DNA of 64,000 nt, taken from Cyanophora paradoxa. Its lineage: Eukaryota; Glaucocystophyceae; Cyanophorales; Cyanophoraceae. The stretch covers positions 372,001 through 436,000 of the forward strand of contig QPMI01000542.1 of the NCBI GenBank assembly GCA_004431415.1. The letters are read 5' to 3'. A program made the position numbers and the translations under genes. The notes under the pieces were generated by a model. It ran no database searches. It saw only the letters and a list, made by a program, of their open reading frames with translations, and was not told where the DNA came from. Positions 37,101 to 49,900 of this stretch are shown one piece after another (position 1 is the stretch's first letter; each line of letters opens with the position of its first letter).

Positions 37101-40100
37101 AGCAAGTTTCGGGCGTGAAAGGGGATGCGAACAGCCTGGATGCGGTGCACGCGAAGCTGACGGGGCGCACGGTCCGCTGCGCCTCTGTCGCGCCGCTCGT
37201 TTATTTTCGCCGGCTCTCGCTGACCGACATCCAGGTGCCAGCAGATAGCAAGGACATCCTGAAAGAGTCCGGCGCAGACGAGGTCTTTCGGCAGGCGAAT
37301 GAGGAATTCGTCGCTCAGCGCGCCGGCGTCTGGAGCTCGGTACACGTCCTCGTTCCCGTGCAATTAATTTCTCTCCATCGTGTTTTCGTGCTCAATTCGA
37401 GTCCGGTCCGGTGCACGTGCAGGCCAAAAATCTCCAGACGGTTCCTTCGAATCCGAGCAACCTCGAGAGCGGGGACTCGGATGGGGATGTGGAGGGTGCC
37501 ACAAACGGGAGTTCAACTATTACAAGTTCAGAACTGCTCCGATGGCAAGGTGCAGCTGCACAGGGCGCCGAGCAGCTGGCCCGCGAGATCCCACGAGCGC
37601 CGACCACAGCGGACGAGCTTCGAGTAGGCTCTCTTTGATTTTTGAACGGAGAGATATAGCCTAAGGTGGCTTAGGCGGTGTGGCTTACGATCAGGTGGAT
37701 ATAGACTGAGGTGCAAGTCGGGCAGATCTAGAGTCTCAACTCTTCCGCCACACCCAAGCCACCTTAGGCTATAAATCTCTCTCCTCTAACAATATCAGCC
37801 ACCTTCGGCTTCGGGTGGCCTCTAGATCTCTTTTATTTTGAGCGCGCTTAATTATTATAAGCTTGCGGTTGGTTCGCCCCCGATCCGCGGCTGATTCCTC
37901 GCGCGCGCCCTGCAGGGGGCGATGCTCGCTGCAGCACGGATTACCGTCGAAAACTTACTGCCTCGATTGAAGGGCGGGAGACGACGCAGCAAGTCGCTGC
38001 GCTCTTACGCGTACAGCTGCTTCGCTTCGTGGCATTCGGTGAGCAGCCCGAGAAGACAACCGTCCTCGCTGAGCCTCTGTCTCGGGTCTCGTGACACGCG
38101 CGCTGCAGCTCGTCGCGGGGACTCCGCAGGGCCCCGAGAGCAGCGCGGCCGCCGTCTTCTTCCGCCTCACCGGCTCGCGGGCGCGCCAAATTAAAGCTTT
38201 GCGGGCTCGCTGTGCCTCTGGCGCTCTTGATCTCGGGCCTGACGTGGACGCGCGCGCGGGGCAGAAAACCGAACTGCAACTCTGGCGGGAGATGGGGGCC
38301 GCTCGACTCTGGCAGGACGCTGCCCGCAATCACACTAGGGACTGGCTGGCGAACTCGAGTGCGCCAGCGCGCGCTCCCGGCACCGAGGATCCGGATTCGT
38401 CCGCGGCCAGCGCTACAGCTAGCGCTGGGCCCTCCGGATCTCTCGCGCCGTCCGGCCCCTCCGCTCCTTCAAATTCAGGCCTCCCCCCGGACTTGTCGCC
38501 CCTCCTCGTCCATCCCGCCCCCGCCAGCTGCAGGCCCGCCCCAGACCCTGCTCCCTTCGCCCTTCCGTCTTCTTCGTCTGGCCTATGGCCACCGCCCAAC
38601 GCGGCCGGAGCTCCCCTTTCGGATCCCTCCCCGGCTCCACTCCTCAGCCATCCAACTCCGGTCCCCCCTCCGCCCCCCGCTTTCCCGCCCCCCAACCCTT
38701 CCACTCCCAGCCCGCCTGCCTCGCCCGGCGCATCTGCGCCGGCGGCTGCAGCTGGCGCGTCGATGCCGTCCTCGGCCGCGGGGCCTGCGCCCTTGGTGCG
38801 CACCCGGACCCGACGCAGCATTCTCGTCTTCGGGTCGACTTAAGCTTCCGGGTCCAACCGCAGCCCGAGCTTCCCCGTGGACAAGGCTCCGTCCCCGGCC
38901 GGCCGGCCCCGACCGACACCTGTGCGGAGGGCGCCGCGCTGCTCCCGGATCACGAGCAGCTGGCGCGCGAGGTGCCGCAGGCTCCGACCACGCTGGAGGA
39001 ACTCCGGGTGCGTTTCTTCTTCGATCCCGGGCACATTTCGTCGATCCCGAGCGCCTTTTTTCGATCCCGAGCGCCTTTCTTTGGCAGAGCGCGATCCTGG
39101 CGGCCGCCCGCGTTACGGTCGAGCAGGCGAGGCGGGAGCGGGCCCTGGGCGCGACCGCGGGCGGGGGCGCCGGGGTGCCCGGTCAGACCCTGCGCCGCCG
39201 CGCGGTCCTGTGCTTCACCGCCTGGCTCGCGGTGAGGCAGAATCGACTCTACATTGAATTCCGCTCATTTCGTTCTTGTCCTCGGTCACGCCGTGACGCG
39301 CGCGCGTGCCCAGCTCGTGACCGGCCGCCCGTCGCCTTCGAGAAACGAGGACGCGACGGCCTACATCCACCACCGCCTGACCGGCCTCCAGGTCCGCTTT
39401 ACAAACTAAATTCGCTTTGCTTTACCAGTTCCACCAAGCTGAAGGCTGAAGCTTTACTCACGCGCGCCGCGCGCCGCGGCCCGGCCGGCGCGCGCAGGTG
39501 AAAGGCAAAAGGCTTTGGGAGGAGGCGGGGGCCGTCCCGATCCTGGAGGAGGGCGCCGCCGAGATCTGCGCGGAGAAGGCGAAGCAGAAGGCGCAGAGGG
39601 CGAAGGCGGGCAGCGCGGGGGGCCGCCCGCGCCCCCCCGACCCTAGGCCTAGGCCTCCCCCGCCGCAGGGCGGGCAGCTGCAGGACCACGTGCACGGCCA
39701 GAAGCGCAAGCGCGACGTGCGCGGCAGCGACGCCGTCGCCCTCGTCGGCGGGCCGGGCCCGGGGCCCCCTTCAAAGCGGCCCTCGAGCTCCAGCTCCGGC
39801 CGCCCTCCAGATCTCGAGGGGCACGCCGCAGCCGGCGTACGCGGCCGGCCCGGCGCCGGCGCCGGCACCGCGTCCGCGGATCCACCCCCGTCAGGCGCCG
39901 GGCCGTACCCCGCCCCGGCTGGCCCCTCCGGCGCTCCGCGGCCGCCGGGCCACTGGGCGCCGGCGCCTTCCAACCCGTACCCGTTCCACAGCGCTCCCGC
40001 CCACTACGCTCCCGCCGCAGCCCACGCCCCGCACTGGCACGGGACAAGTAATTGGCCCGGCGCGCGCGCACCCCCCTTTCCCTATCCCGCCCCCGCCCTT

Positions 40101-40403
40101 GGCCTGCGCATGCGTACCCCGCGCACCAGCGGCCGGCTCTTGCCCCTCCACTATGGCCCGGGCATGTACATGTCGCCCCCGGCCTCAGGCTGCCCCCGCG
40201 CCAGCCGCCGCCGCCTCTCCGGACCCCACCCGCCTGGCCGGCCGCCCCCCGGGCCCCGTCCCCCTCGGCCCCCCCCGCAGAGGACCTCCTGGGGCTCCTG
40301 GGCCTCCTCCTCGGCAGCGCCCCCGGCCGCATGCATATGCAGCCAGGGCCCCGTCGATAGATTATCGGCGCTGTTGAAGAACAACTTTGGCAGAAACAAA
40401 TGA
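34178..40403 (+). CDS. Protein with about six copies of an unrecognised FxxW module
   Basis: No family is recognised. ATG 34178 and the spliced start (34202/34318) give MSLPGDEEGYLSPLGSPIL, then acidic sequence. A module recurs: a helix ending in F-x-x-W (SLRQQFAAWHR; ALQARFADWYR; VLREFAAWLDR; SCFFGWHA; SCFASWHS; LCFTAWLA), an intron right after it, then a short segment ending in a Leu-x-Gly-type turn (VESVLAKLG; RFLSLYRNLPG; AVHAKLTG; VFFRLTG; YIHHRLTG). The last three copies are preceded by a linker (EFQSAPKTAEELAV; REIPRAPTTADELRV; REVPQAPTTLEELRV) and followed by a helix (LKESGADEVFRQANEEF; LQLWREMGAARLWQDAA; RLWEEAGAVPILEEG). The tail is Pro/Ala-rich, with two possible stops near 40358 and 40403. 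A resemblance to small helix-turn-helix domains such as OST-HTH is possible but unproven. Sense-strand introns are extremely C-rich near 34.9-35.15 kb. Confidence 0.6.
37648..37784. repeat. Hairpin-forming repeat in an intron (TATAGCCTAAGGTGGCTT family)
   Basis: The left arm, GGAGAGATATAGCCTAAGGT and onward, and the right arm, ending in AAGCCACCTTAGGCTATA, are imperfect reverse complements separated by about 60 nt. The same core (CCACACCTAAGCCACCTTAG) makes up the 83-bp minisatellite at 57352-57849. The element lies in an intron of the module-repeat gene and looks like a MITE-like or foldback unit. Confidence 0.65.
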
Positions 40404-40904
40404 CTACGTATACCAACGAATTCGAACTCGTGTGTGTCCCCCGGGCCCTGGGCAGCCCCCGCAGTGCTCGTGTGACAGTGGTGTGACACTGGTGTCTAGT
40501 GTCTAGAGACCCCGTCGATAGATTATCGTCGATAGATTATCAACGCTGTTAAAGAAAGAGACAACTTGGCAAATAATAGCTGTCGACGCTTTTGAACTCG
40601 GAAGAGCTTTTACGCTATTGGGGGTTTCATGGCATATCCAAATGTATAAAGCCCAAATTTTTAAACATGCGGCAAGCCGCTGAGACAAATGCACGCCCAA
40701 ACTAAAGCAGGCCTCTGGTAGGTACCCCGGTCGACGTCCAATCCGGATCCTTCAAGATTCATGATCATTCACGAACGCAAATTTAAAGGCCGGTTATCTG
40801 CGCGCACACGCAATTCTCGCAACTTTAGATTGCGCTGATATCAATTTGGCAAAATGTTCTTGACGGTTTCGTTCGAATTCGTACATGTTCGAACTACGTT
40901 AAAG
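40355..40904. repeat. Intergenic direct repeats (GTCGATAGATTATC)
   Basis: CCCCGTCGATAGATTATCGG with GCGCTGTTGAAGAACAACTTT at about 40350 recurs diverged at about 40509 (GTCGATAGATTATC doubled, then AACGCTGTTAAAGAAAGAGA). Between them is GGGCAGCCCCCGCAGTGCTC, also found near 33805 in element B. The rest, to the stop codon of the E3 gene, shows no gene. This may be a decayed retroelement fragment. Confidence 0.5.
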
Positions 40905-43900
40905 CTAAGACTCTGAGAGCGGGCCCGGGGCAGCGCTAGCATTAATATTGCTGCGGTTGAGGAGGCGCCGCCCGCCGTCTGAGCCGGGTCCGAAGAGCTG
41001 CTCCCGCGCCCGCCGCCCCGCGTCCCGCACCCAGTCTCTTTTTTTTTTGCAAAAGTGGACGTCGCATTGATACACCACGGCACATGTATCAATGTTCTAC
41101 GTGACGTGCCCTTCCGACCGGTCATCTATCTAGCCGAGGGTGCTAGCTAGGTGCCGGCCATGGGTCGCTCAATATGGGAGGTTCGCCTGAGTGGGGGAGC
41201 CATGGTTTTCGGTGATAGCCGTAACCAGACCCACGCGCCCACCCCTTGATCAACTCCTCCATCCCTCATGAGCCCTGGAAGTGAGATGTCTCGCAGTCCG
41301 CCGCCCTCCCTTGCCGCCGCTCCGCCACGCCTCCTCCTCCCCACTCCGCCTCCTCCCTCCTCCTCACCTGCGCCCCAGGACCCGATTAATCGGTGTCCCG
41401 TTTTGTCGAGGTGAAGAAGGTGGTAGGAGGAAGATATGAGGAAGGAGAGGGAGTGGGCGGAGGCAGCAGCTTGGGCGGGCAGCGGATGCGGGGCAAGGCA
41501 GGGAGAGGTGCCGGGACGGCAGAGTGGAGAGAGCGTGGGCACTGACAGGCGACGCAGAGAGCTGGGAGTGCGGAGACGAGGCGGGCCGCGAGGGGTCGGG
41601 AGGGGTCGACCGGGTTAGAGGGGGGGGCCGAGGCCAGGGGGGTGGCCGAAGCCATGGGGTTGGCCGAAGCCAGGGGGGTGGCCGAAGCCGATCGGGTGGC
41701 CGAAGCCAAAGGGGGGGCCGAGGCCATTGGGGGGGCCGAAGCCATAGGGGTGGCCGGAGCCAGCGGGGGGTCTGACACTTGAGGGCCGGTTGGGGCCGGG
41801 GGGGAGACCGTAGGGGGCCGAGGGGCATGCGCAGCGTCTTGCGAGGTCCCGAGCGGGGGGGTCAGCTGAAGCGAGGGGGGGGAGGGGGAGTTGGCTGCTT
41901 GCAGCGTCGTAAGTGGTTTGTACACTCCGGGTGCAAAGAGGGACGTGATTGTGGGTTGCCCCGTGGGTATCGGCACCGTTCGCGCTTTTTTGGTCATGCG
42001 CCTGGGAGTCTTGCGGCCGGTTGCCTTTCTTTTCGCCGTAGGTACGGGCGGGGCGGGTGTAGAGGCGGGAGGGGGAGGGGTCGCGGGGCGCGGGCATTTG
42101 GGTGCCGGGGCGGAGGGGGTATCGGCTGTCCGTTTACGTGAGGCAGGCAACGGGCGTGTTCGTTTCGGGGGAGGGGCCAGGGGGGGCCCCGGAGCGGGGC
42201 GTTTGGAAGGTTGGGTAGTGTTCGTAGGACCCGCGGGCGAGTCCCGCACCCAGTCTCGGACCTTTTCGACGATGCATAAGAGAGAAAGAACGAAAGATTG
42301 AGTTTAGAAAAGATTCGAACGCACAGCGATGGCCACCCGCAGGCACAAGAGGACGGCAAACGCCCCGCGGAAGAGGACGGGCGCGGCAGCGGGCCCGCCG
42401 ACGCGGAGCACGCCCCACGCGGCAGCAAAGAGGAGCGAGGCGGCGGCGAGCAGGGCGAGCCAGGCGCGGGGCGGCGGGAAGCCTTCGGCGAAGCGCCGCA
42501 GGAGGCGGTGGCCGGATCGCCCCAGGACGACCCCCCCGACGGGCGTTCGGAGGGCCCGCTGTCGGCGTTTATAATTACGTTGCGCCATCATACATGATCA
42601 TGATAATCAGAGAGAATCAGAGGAGGAATAACGTTACGCGCACGATGATGAGGAGTCCCAGAAGGAACATCAAGGCCCAGATGCCAACGGTATCATCCGC
42701 GGTATCCTGTCCGTGCACGTGCACGTGGCGGGGACTGCGTCAGACGCAACTGCGAGATTGCGCGCTGATCTAGAAACAGAGCGGTGCAGACCCCAGAGAG
42801 CTCCAGAGCGGGTGATATTGCCTTGGCGAAGAAGGCCCCGAGAACCGCGGGAACCCAGGCACGGGTCGCGAAGATGAAGATAATGACAAGTGGTGTCCTC
42901 TGCAAAATTAAAGACGGTCAGATAACTATTTAATTAGAAATCGGTTCAGCGGACCACCAAGAGATCAAACAGAACACGGAACAGCCCGGACATGTTGGCC
43001 TCGCCCTGTGCGTGATTAGTATTCGTCACAATAATCAAAGAGAGATCTAGAGCGCCTAGTCGCAATATTTACATTGCAACTCCGATCCAGGCAAACAAGA
43101 ACTTTAATTCGGATGTGCACCTTAATATAGCGGTTTACCCAGCCGAAAAGCGGGCCAAAAACGGAGAGGACACGAAGCAGAAGGGAAAGGTACATGGTAG
43201 CGTCTAGGTCGCAGCACGCCCGCGTTCCGGAACCGCAGAAAAGGAAGCGAGCAATGTTCACTGCGAAAAGCTCGAAGTCAACGTTCGTCCAGCTATAGGT
43301 ATACGCATTGCTATGTCAGAAACTCAGGTATCACAAGAATTAAATACAGGGCATACCGATTATTGAGGTGGCGGCAATCATGTTGCTGAAGCAAACGAAG
43401 AGCAGCGCGGCCGACGTAACGAAAGCCAGTCCCTTCGCTGCAAGCCCTGAGTTCGTCCCGCCGAGCCGTTGAAGAGGGGGATACCGCAGCAGGAGGCTGT
43501 TTATATTTTATATTAATATTTATATAATTACGAGTAAGAGAGATGCAACCCAACAAGCGGGAAAATCAAAGCAGACCGAGCAGGCCGGGAGGAGAATTTG
43601 AGGATGGCGCGGGACAACGAATACCCCAGCAGAGGCTGGTACACCGTCCAGTGACGATAAACCAGATACCATTCCGCAGTGAGCTGCGACCGGTCGCGAG
43701 CGCAAATCCAAAGCGGCCCGATGCGAAAAAAGAAAACTTGAAAACTCGAACCAAATAACTGACACGGATCCGGAAGGGGAGGACCGCGCCGCGAAGGGCG
43801 GTGCTGCAGAGAGCAATGGCGCCGACTGCCTGCGGTGACGTCGACGGCGATGGCAATCCATTTAAATCAGACATCGGCCGGGGAACAGGATTGATATCGA

Positions 43901-46900
43901 ACGCAGATTTTTGCACAGATTTTCGGGGAGCGTATACGTACTGAGAAGGTGGTGGCAATGAACCCGGAGACGATGTGGGCGACGTGAGAAATACGAACCC
44001 GCTGTTTGAATGCGCCATATAAGTAATTAACGGTCGATGGCGCGCGGTTGTTGGGCGAAATTTATAATTATTATAATTACATATAAAATTAGAGCAGCTG
44101 TGGACCTCGGAGAGCGCGTTAATGCTGAAGGCCCCCGAAGGCGGGAAAACCCCTGCGAATCCCGGAGCTCGCGCGTCGATCAACTGTGAAAATCAAACAA
44201 AACAAATGTGAACAGCCAACGTCGCTCATGATCAAGATATCTGGATCTGCGCCGGACATGTGAAGAATGGTTTTTAACGCCACTCACCTCTTCGAGAGCC
44301 GTCACTGTCTTGCGAAAGGCATATCTGCGCGCGAAAAGGTTGCTCTAGCTGGATTTCGCTGAAGTGCATGCTGACGCACGCTACCAGAAACGTGCCCACG
44401 AAGTATTCTAAAAGTTTGAATTCCGCATGCGCATCGATCGCGATATTGGGAAGCTCGATGATTGTTAAGGCCAGACGCCCGTCGTCCCGCTTGAACAAGC
44501 AGTGGAAGAGAACAAGTCCAGAAGCAAGGCGAGTGTACTCCAGAAAAGCATCGACCCTGTGCGCATTCTGTGCCACACTTTGCCTCACTCTGCGCGTGAT
44601 CTGGTCTGTCAACGTTTATCTCGAGCTCTATGATGTTAACCGAGAATCTGGCCAGTCGCACGTGCCTTTTCCAGATGTACGTGATGCCAACCTTGAGGAG
44701 CCAGGCGAGAAGAGCGACGACCGCTCCAGCAATCCAGCACGAGGCCCCAAAGAGAGGGCCTCGAACGTTCGACGTCGATGCTTGGCCGCTGTCGCGGGCG
44801 CGATCGCGAGTTCGCGATCAACGTGGGGGCGTACCCGCCGCGGGCCTCGAGGGGGGGCCGGCCGCCGGGCGCGGCGTACCCGGTCCCGGAGGGGCCCCCG
44901 GCCCGGCACGTGTACGATGGCGCTGAAGGGCAGAGCATCGCTGGCGCTGAAGGGCAGAGCATCGCTGGCGCTGAAGGGCAGAGCATCGCTGGCGTTCAAG
45001 GGCAGAGCATCGCTGGCACTGCCAGGCTGCAGGCTACGTGTCAATAAATAGCTAGAAGGCAGTAGACTCGAGCAGACTTGTGGTTACCGGATAAGCTTGG
45101 CTTACGTGTACGTAGCAGCTGTAATTATTACTAAGTTAATACTAGCACTGCGGCTCGTGATTGCTGTGAGTCTGTGACTACGGGCCACTTGGAGCTTGGG
45201 CTGGCCTACGGTCGAGTGCATCGCAGGTACGTCCGTACACTGTTGTACGAGGTGTGGGTCTACGTCTCTCCCCTAGACGTGCGAGACGTGGCGGCACACG
45301 TTTGGGGGCTGCTCAAAAGTTCTCTCTAACTTGGACCTGGAGCTCGCCGAGTCGAGTTCGAGGGATCTTAAATATAAGCTTCCCTTGCGCGCGCGTTCCC
45401 TCACAGCGCGCCGTGAACTGATCTTGGGCCTTTCGCGCATTACCGTGATGCTATCATCTCGGCGACCCCTTGCTCGATCACGGGTGAGCGATCTCTGGGC
45501 ATCGCCGCGCACCCTTCTAAAAGATGCGTGCTTGTTTCTTCCGAATTCTACGGCCGCGGGCGCTGCGCGCCGATATATGGCGTCGAATTCGGACTCTCTT
45601 AAGGCGCATGCATATGCGCGCGCCGAGATGCTGTCCTGACATGGGCTCGTTCGGGGCGCGAGCGCAGCTGTTGCATCGCAGCTTGCGAGCGTACGCTTGA
45701 GCCGGAGCTGCAAAACTTCGCGTGGCGTGGCGCTGGTCGGGCTCGGAGCTGCGGGAGCGGGACCGCGGACGCGTACGGAGCTACAGCGCTAGCTGCGGGC
45801 TCTAGCTGTCGGCGTGTCGACGTTGACGTCGCGGGTGGCGTGCAATTAATATTGCAATCGATCGGGGCCGTCGCGGGCGGGCGCACACGTGCAGGCGAGC
45901 TCGAGGGGCCTGTCGGCGGCTGCCGGACGGTCGTGGGCGTGCGGGCGCGGTCGTGGGCGCGCGGGCGGCGTGAATCTCGGACGGCGAGCGGCGCGGGCCG
46001 GCCGCGCGCGCGCAAGGCCCTGGCAGGCTGCGAGCTCGGATTTGAGCACGGATCGGCGAGTGTCTTGCAGCGCTAGCTGCTGGGCCGGACGATCGCGGGG
46101 GCGCGCCGGCGGGCGCGGGGCGGACGGTGTACGCGTACGAGCACGTGCTAGCGATCGGCTGCGGGTCGATTTCGATTTATATCTCGATATCGATGGCGCG
46201 GACACGGCGATCCGGGGCGCGGGCTGCGGATGCGGCCGCGGCCGCAGCTGCTGCGGAGGAGGGGCTCGAGGCTGAGCGGGCTGAGTACGAACCCGTCGAG
46301 GGCGAGCTCGAGGGGCGGGATGACGGAGGCGAGCGGCAGGGGCTTGATCATGAGGCTGGGGCCGAGACCGCGTTGCTCCTGCGGGATGCGCTGGACGCGC
46401 TGAGGGTCGATATGAAGCAGCACACTCTTCGGCGCGAGTTGAACTCTCTCGCGGAGAATATTCCTGTCTTGTCGCAGGCGGGGCTTCTATCGTGGATAAT
46501 GTCGGTGGAGCGGCTGGGCACCTGGTCTGTGCGGTCGCCGAAATATTCTGACCCTGATACTGTCTTGGCGGAGCTCGCGGTGTCAGCTCTACAACGAGGC
46601 GCAATTGATCCTGTTGGTGGAGCCTTCAACGCTGCTGTGCTGGGGGCGATGTCAACTAAGTCGGACCTGGGCGTCTTGGATATGTCGTCGTGGACTCAGA
46701 TTCGTGCACATTTAATTGGCATGGTGCCTGGCAACAAGTTTGAGCTCCTACGTAATGTTGTGAAGTCGGCTGGCAACCATTTCTCAACTTTGGGCGACCC
46801 AACCGAGCTGGACGCTCAGTCTTTTGTGAACAGCGTCGTTGTATTTCGTCGTCTACTGCAGCTTGATTATTCGGACGAGATCCTCATCGCTGAAATGATG

Positions 46901-49900
46901 TCGGCTGATGTCATCACGTCGGTGGCGATGATGAAGCTCATCTGCAAAATTCCGAAGGCAGCTCGCCAGGATATTGTGGAATGGGGCAACGAATTCTTTC
47001 GGCGGGTGAAGTCGTTCAACGAACTTTCAATCAGGCTTCGACAGGCGAACGCGTTGTTGGCTGCAGCCGGGACCAGCTCGGCTCAGGTGGCAGCCGCGGC
47101 GAGCTCGGGATGTGAACCTGTAAATGCTGTCAACAGCGTCGGGTCAAAGCGCAAGGCGTCTGGCAGCGACGGTTCCGAGTCGGAGGACGATCGTGAGCAG
47201 GATCAGGATTCAAGCGACAATTATGACAGCAGTGACAGCGACGGGGATGATGATGCTGGGAATTTTGTTCAGCGGCGTGATGGCGGACGCTGGTGTGTGG
47301 AGTGCAAGAGCAGCTCGCACAACACCGACGTCTGCCGCTGGAAGCTTCAGCGCGAGCTGAAAGAATTGAAGGCGGAACGTGCGGCTTGGCAGCAGGAGGT
47401 TGGGCGGCGTCGAGGCTTTGGCAGCTCTGACGGCGGCCGCGGGCAGTCGTCGTGAATTCGAATATTTTAATTTTTCGGCGGTTTGGTCTCCGCCAGTTCA
47501 TGATCAAAAAGACCAGCGCGCGATGGCGTGGGGTGTCAGCTGCAGCTTCGCAAGCAAGGGCGCGCGGAGTCAGCTATGAATATTCGTTGATTTTGCAATT
47601 TGCAATCTGCAACTTCGAGGTGGTGCTTGCTTGCTTTCGGGACAGAAAGGAGAAGCACCAGTGCCAACGACGGCCTGCCTTCGGGACGGAAGGAGGCGTC
47701 GTGCCGATTATGTCCGGTGGACCGGCGTCCACAGCCGAGGCGCGGACCTGCCCGGGCCCTGATCAGGACGGGTTGAGGAGGGCGCCAATGACAGCTGGGT
47801 GGGACGGGGGACGTACGGCGGTTGAGGGCCGGGAGGGCTCGAGGTCGTCGTCCATCCGAACGTGACCGGGTCGGACCTGCATAAGACGGACGTGGGCTCA
47901 ACGTCTCGTCACCGCAGGTGGCAAATTTTAAAATCCGAGTGCGGCGGCGCTCGGTACTCGACGTCGGAGCACGCTCGAGCGCACCATCGCTCGGAGCAGG
48001 GCGTCCGCGGCGCATCATCGTCGCGGACTGAGGCCAGTGAGGCTTGGCGTCGGGTCCTTCCAGGCGCACCATCGTCTGGAAGAGGCATCTGTACGCATCA
48101 TCGTCGGATGCTGGAGTTTTGGAGGGGCCAACGGGAGGTCGAGCACAGCTTCACGCGTCGGGTGAGGCGGGGGACGCTCCAAACCATCTGACGTCGTTCG
48201 AGGCTAGTGCCGTCTTTCGTCTGTGCTCCTGACCCTGCGGCGGTGTGAGCAACCTCGGCGGACATTTTCGGTCTTCGGACTCGATGTGCAAGTGCACCTA
48301 CCGCCGGCGGACCCACAGCAACCGTCAATTTATCTGTGCGTCCGGCCGCTCATTTTATTCTCGGGTCGAAAATGGTGGAGGGTTTCGTAAGGCGGATTTG
48401 AGAACAAGAGCGGGAATTTTGGAAGTGCCCGTCGCGGCGGCGTCCGCGCTCTGAAGCACAGGATTCCCTCTTTTCTCGCCGTCTACAGATCCAGCCACAG
48501 GCCGGAGGGGCCAGACTCGCAAGACGTCGAGGGGCAGCGGCGTCTGCAGGGCCGACGTCGACTGCGGGTTACGAAGGGACGGAGCCGGTCGATGTCGTTG
48601 TTCGGCAGCTCACCCTTCTAAATTGTGGATATGTAAATATTCGGGGACTTTCGATTTGCTGCGGCGAACGTCGCGGGATGGACGCCGAGGACGGCTTTCT
48701 TGTGCTGCGGCGAATGTCGCGGGCGCGATCGCGAGTTCGCGATCAACGTGGGGGCGTACCCGCCGCGGGCCTCGAGGGGGGGCCGGCCGCCGGGCGCGGC
48801 GTACCCGGTCCCGGAGGGGCCCCCGGCCCGGCACGTGTACGATGGCGCTGAAGGGCAGAGCATCGCTGGCGCTGAAGGGCAGAGCATCGCTGGCGCTGAA
48901 GGGCAGAGCATCGCTGGCGTTCAAGGGCAGAGCATCGCTGGCACTGCCAGGCTGCAGGCTACGTGTCAATAAATAGCTAGAAGGCAGTAGACTCGAGCAG
49001 ACTTGTGGTTACCGGATAAGCTTGGCTTACGTGTACGTAGCAGCTGTAATTATTACTAAGTTAATACTAGCACTGCGGCTCGTGATTGCTGTGAGTCTGT
49101 GACTACGGGCCACTTGGAGCTTGGGCTGGCCTACGGTCGAGTGCATCGCAGGTACGTCCGTACACTGTTGTACGAGGTGTGGGTCTACGTCTCTCCCCTA
49201 GACGTGCGAGACGTGGCGGCACACCGCAGAACACGAAACCGACGAATTTGAAGGCGGGCGCGCAAGCCATCGATATCGCGAAGCCAGCGCGTCCCGCTCC
49301 ATACGGAAGCAGGATAATCGCGAAGGTGTAGAGGCTGAGAAGAGCAGACTGAAAACGAAGCCCATGAGTGCATATTTATATATAATTAATTCACACATGG
49401 ATCCGGAGAGTTCGGATTGTAATTACTCACGGCGCAGTGTCGGATTCCGCTGCAGACGTCGCGGCGCAGCTCCCCAACAAGCACGCATGCAGACACAGAC
49501 CGTGGCTTTGCAAATTTCGCACTCCTCGCGGCCCGTCGTGTCCATCCAAGTTTGAAAGCATTGCTGTACACGCGTACGCATGCGTTGCGCATGCCTGCAT
49601 TAGCTTCGGCATCGATCATCGTTTCGCGCAACACAGCGGGGTTCACCTCGTGAACAAAGGACAAGCTGCCGATGCACTTGCAGGGCTGCAGAAGCTCGCG
49701 TAGGTCGTCTTCGATGGGTCCGCCCCGACAGATGCGGCAGACTCGATCGTCCACGTGCACGTGCCCGCGAGCGCTGTCCAAACGTCGCTCGGACTCGAGC
49801 TCCCGCGACCGCGAGCTCGTCGCGTGCTGCGAGGTGATTTGCGAGGCGATCCGTGGCTGCGCAGATGCCGCTGCCAATTGCAATTGCAAGGCGGGGCTCG

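Larger units (their letters stand above)
44790..49223 (+). mobile_element. Gag-only LTR retrotransposon, 4,434 bp, TSD CCGC
   Basis: Two 509-bp direct repeats that appear identical (44790-45298 and 48715-49223), starting TGTCGCGGG and ending GGCGGCACA, bound a 3.4-kb interior with one gag-like gene. No protease, reverse transcriptase, RNase H or integrase motif is seen. The 4-bp target duplication CCGC lies at 44786-44789 and 49224-49227. Lack of visible divergence between the LTRs implies very recent insertion. A non-autonomous element mobilised by an unseen partner is inferred. Primer-binding and polypurine sites were not recognised. Confidence 0.85.

Noticed and set aside
41386-42249. Independent host gene for a Pro-rich nuclear protein
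   Set aside because: The frame lies wholly within a TSD-flanked retroposon apart from a few host codons at its start.
44790-49223. Recent segmental duplication of a 509-bp host sequence
   Set aside because: TG...CA ends, exact CCGC target duplication and a gag/CCHC gene between the repeats fit an LTR retrotransposon better.
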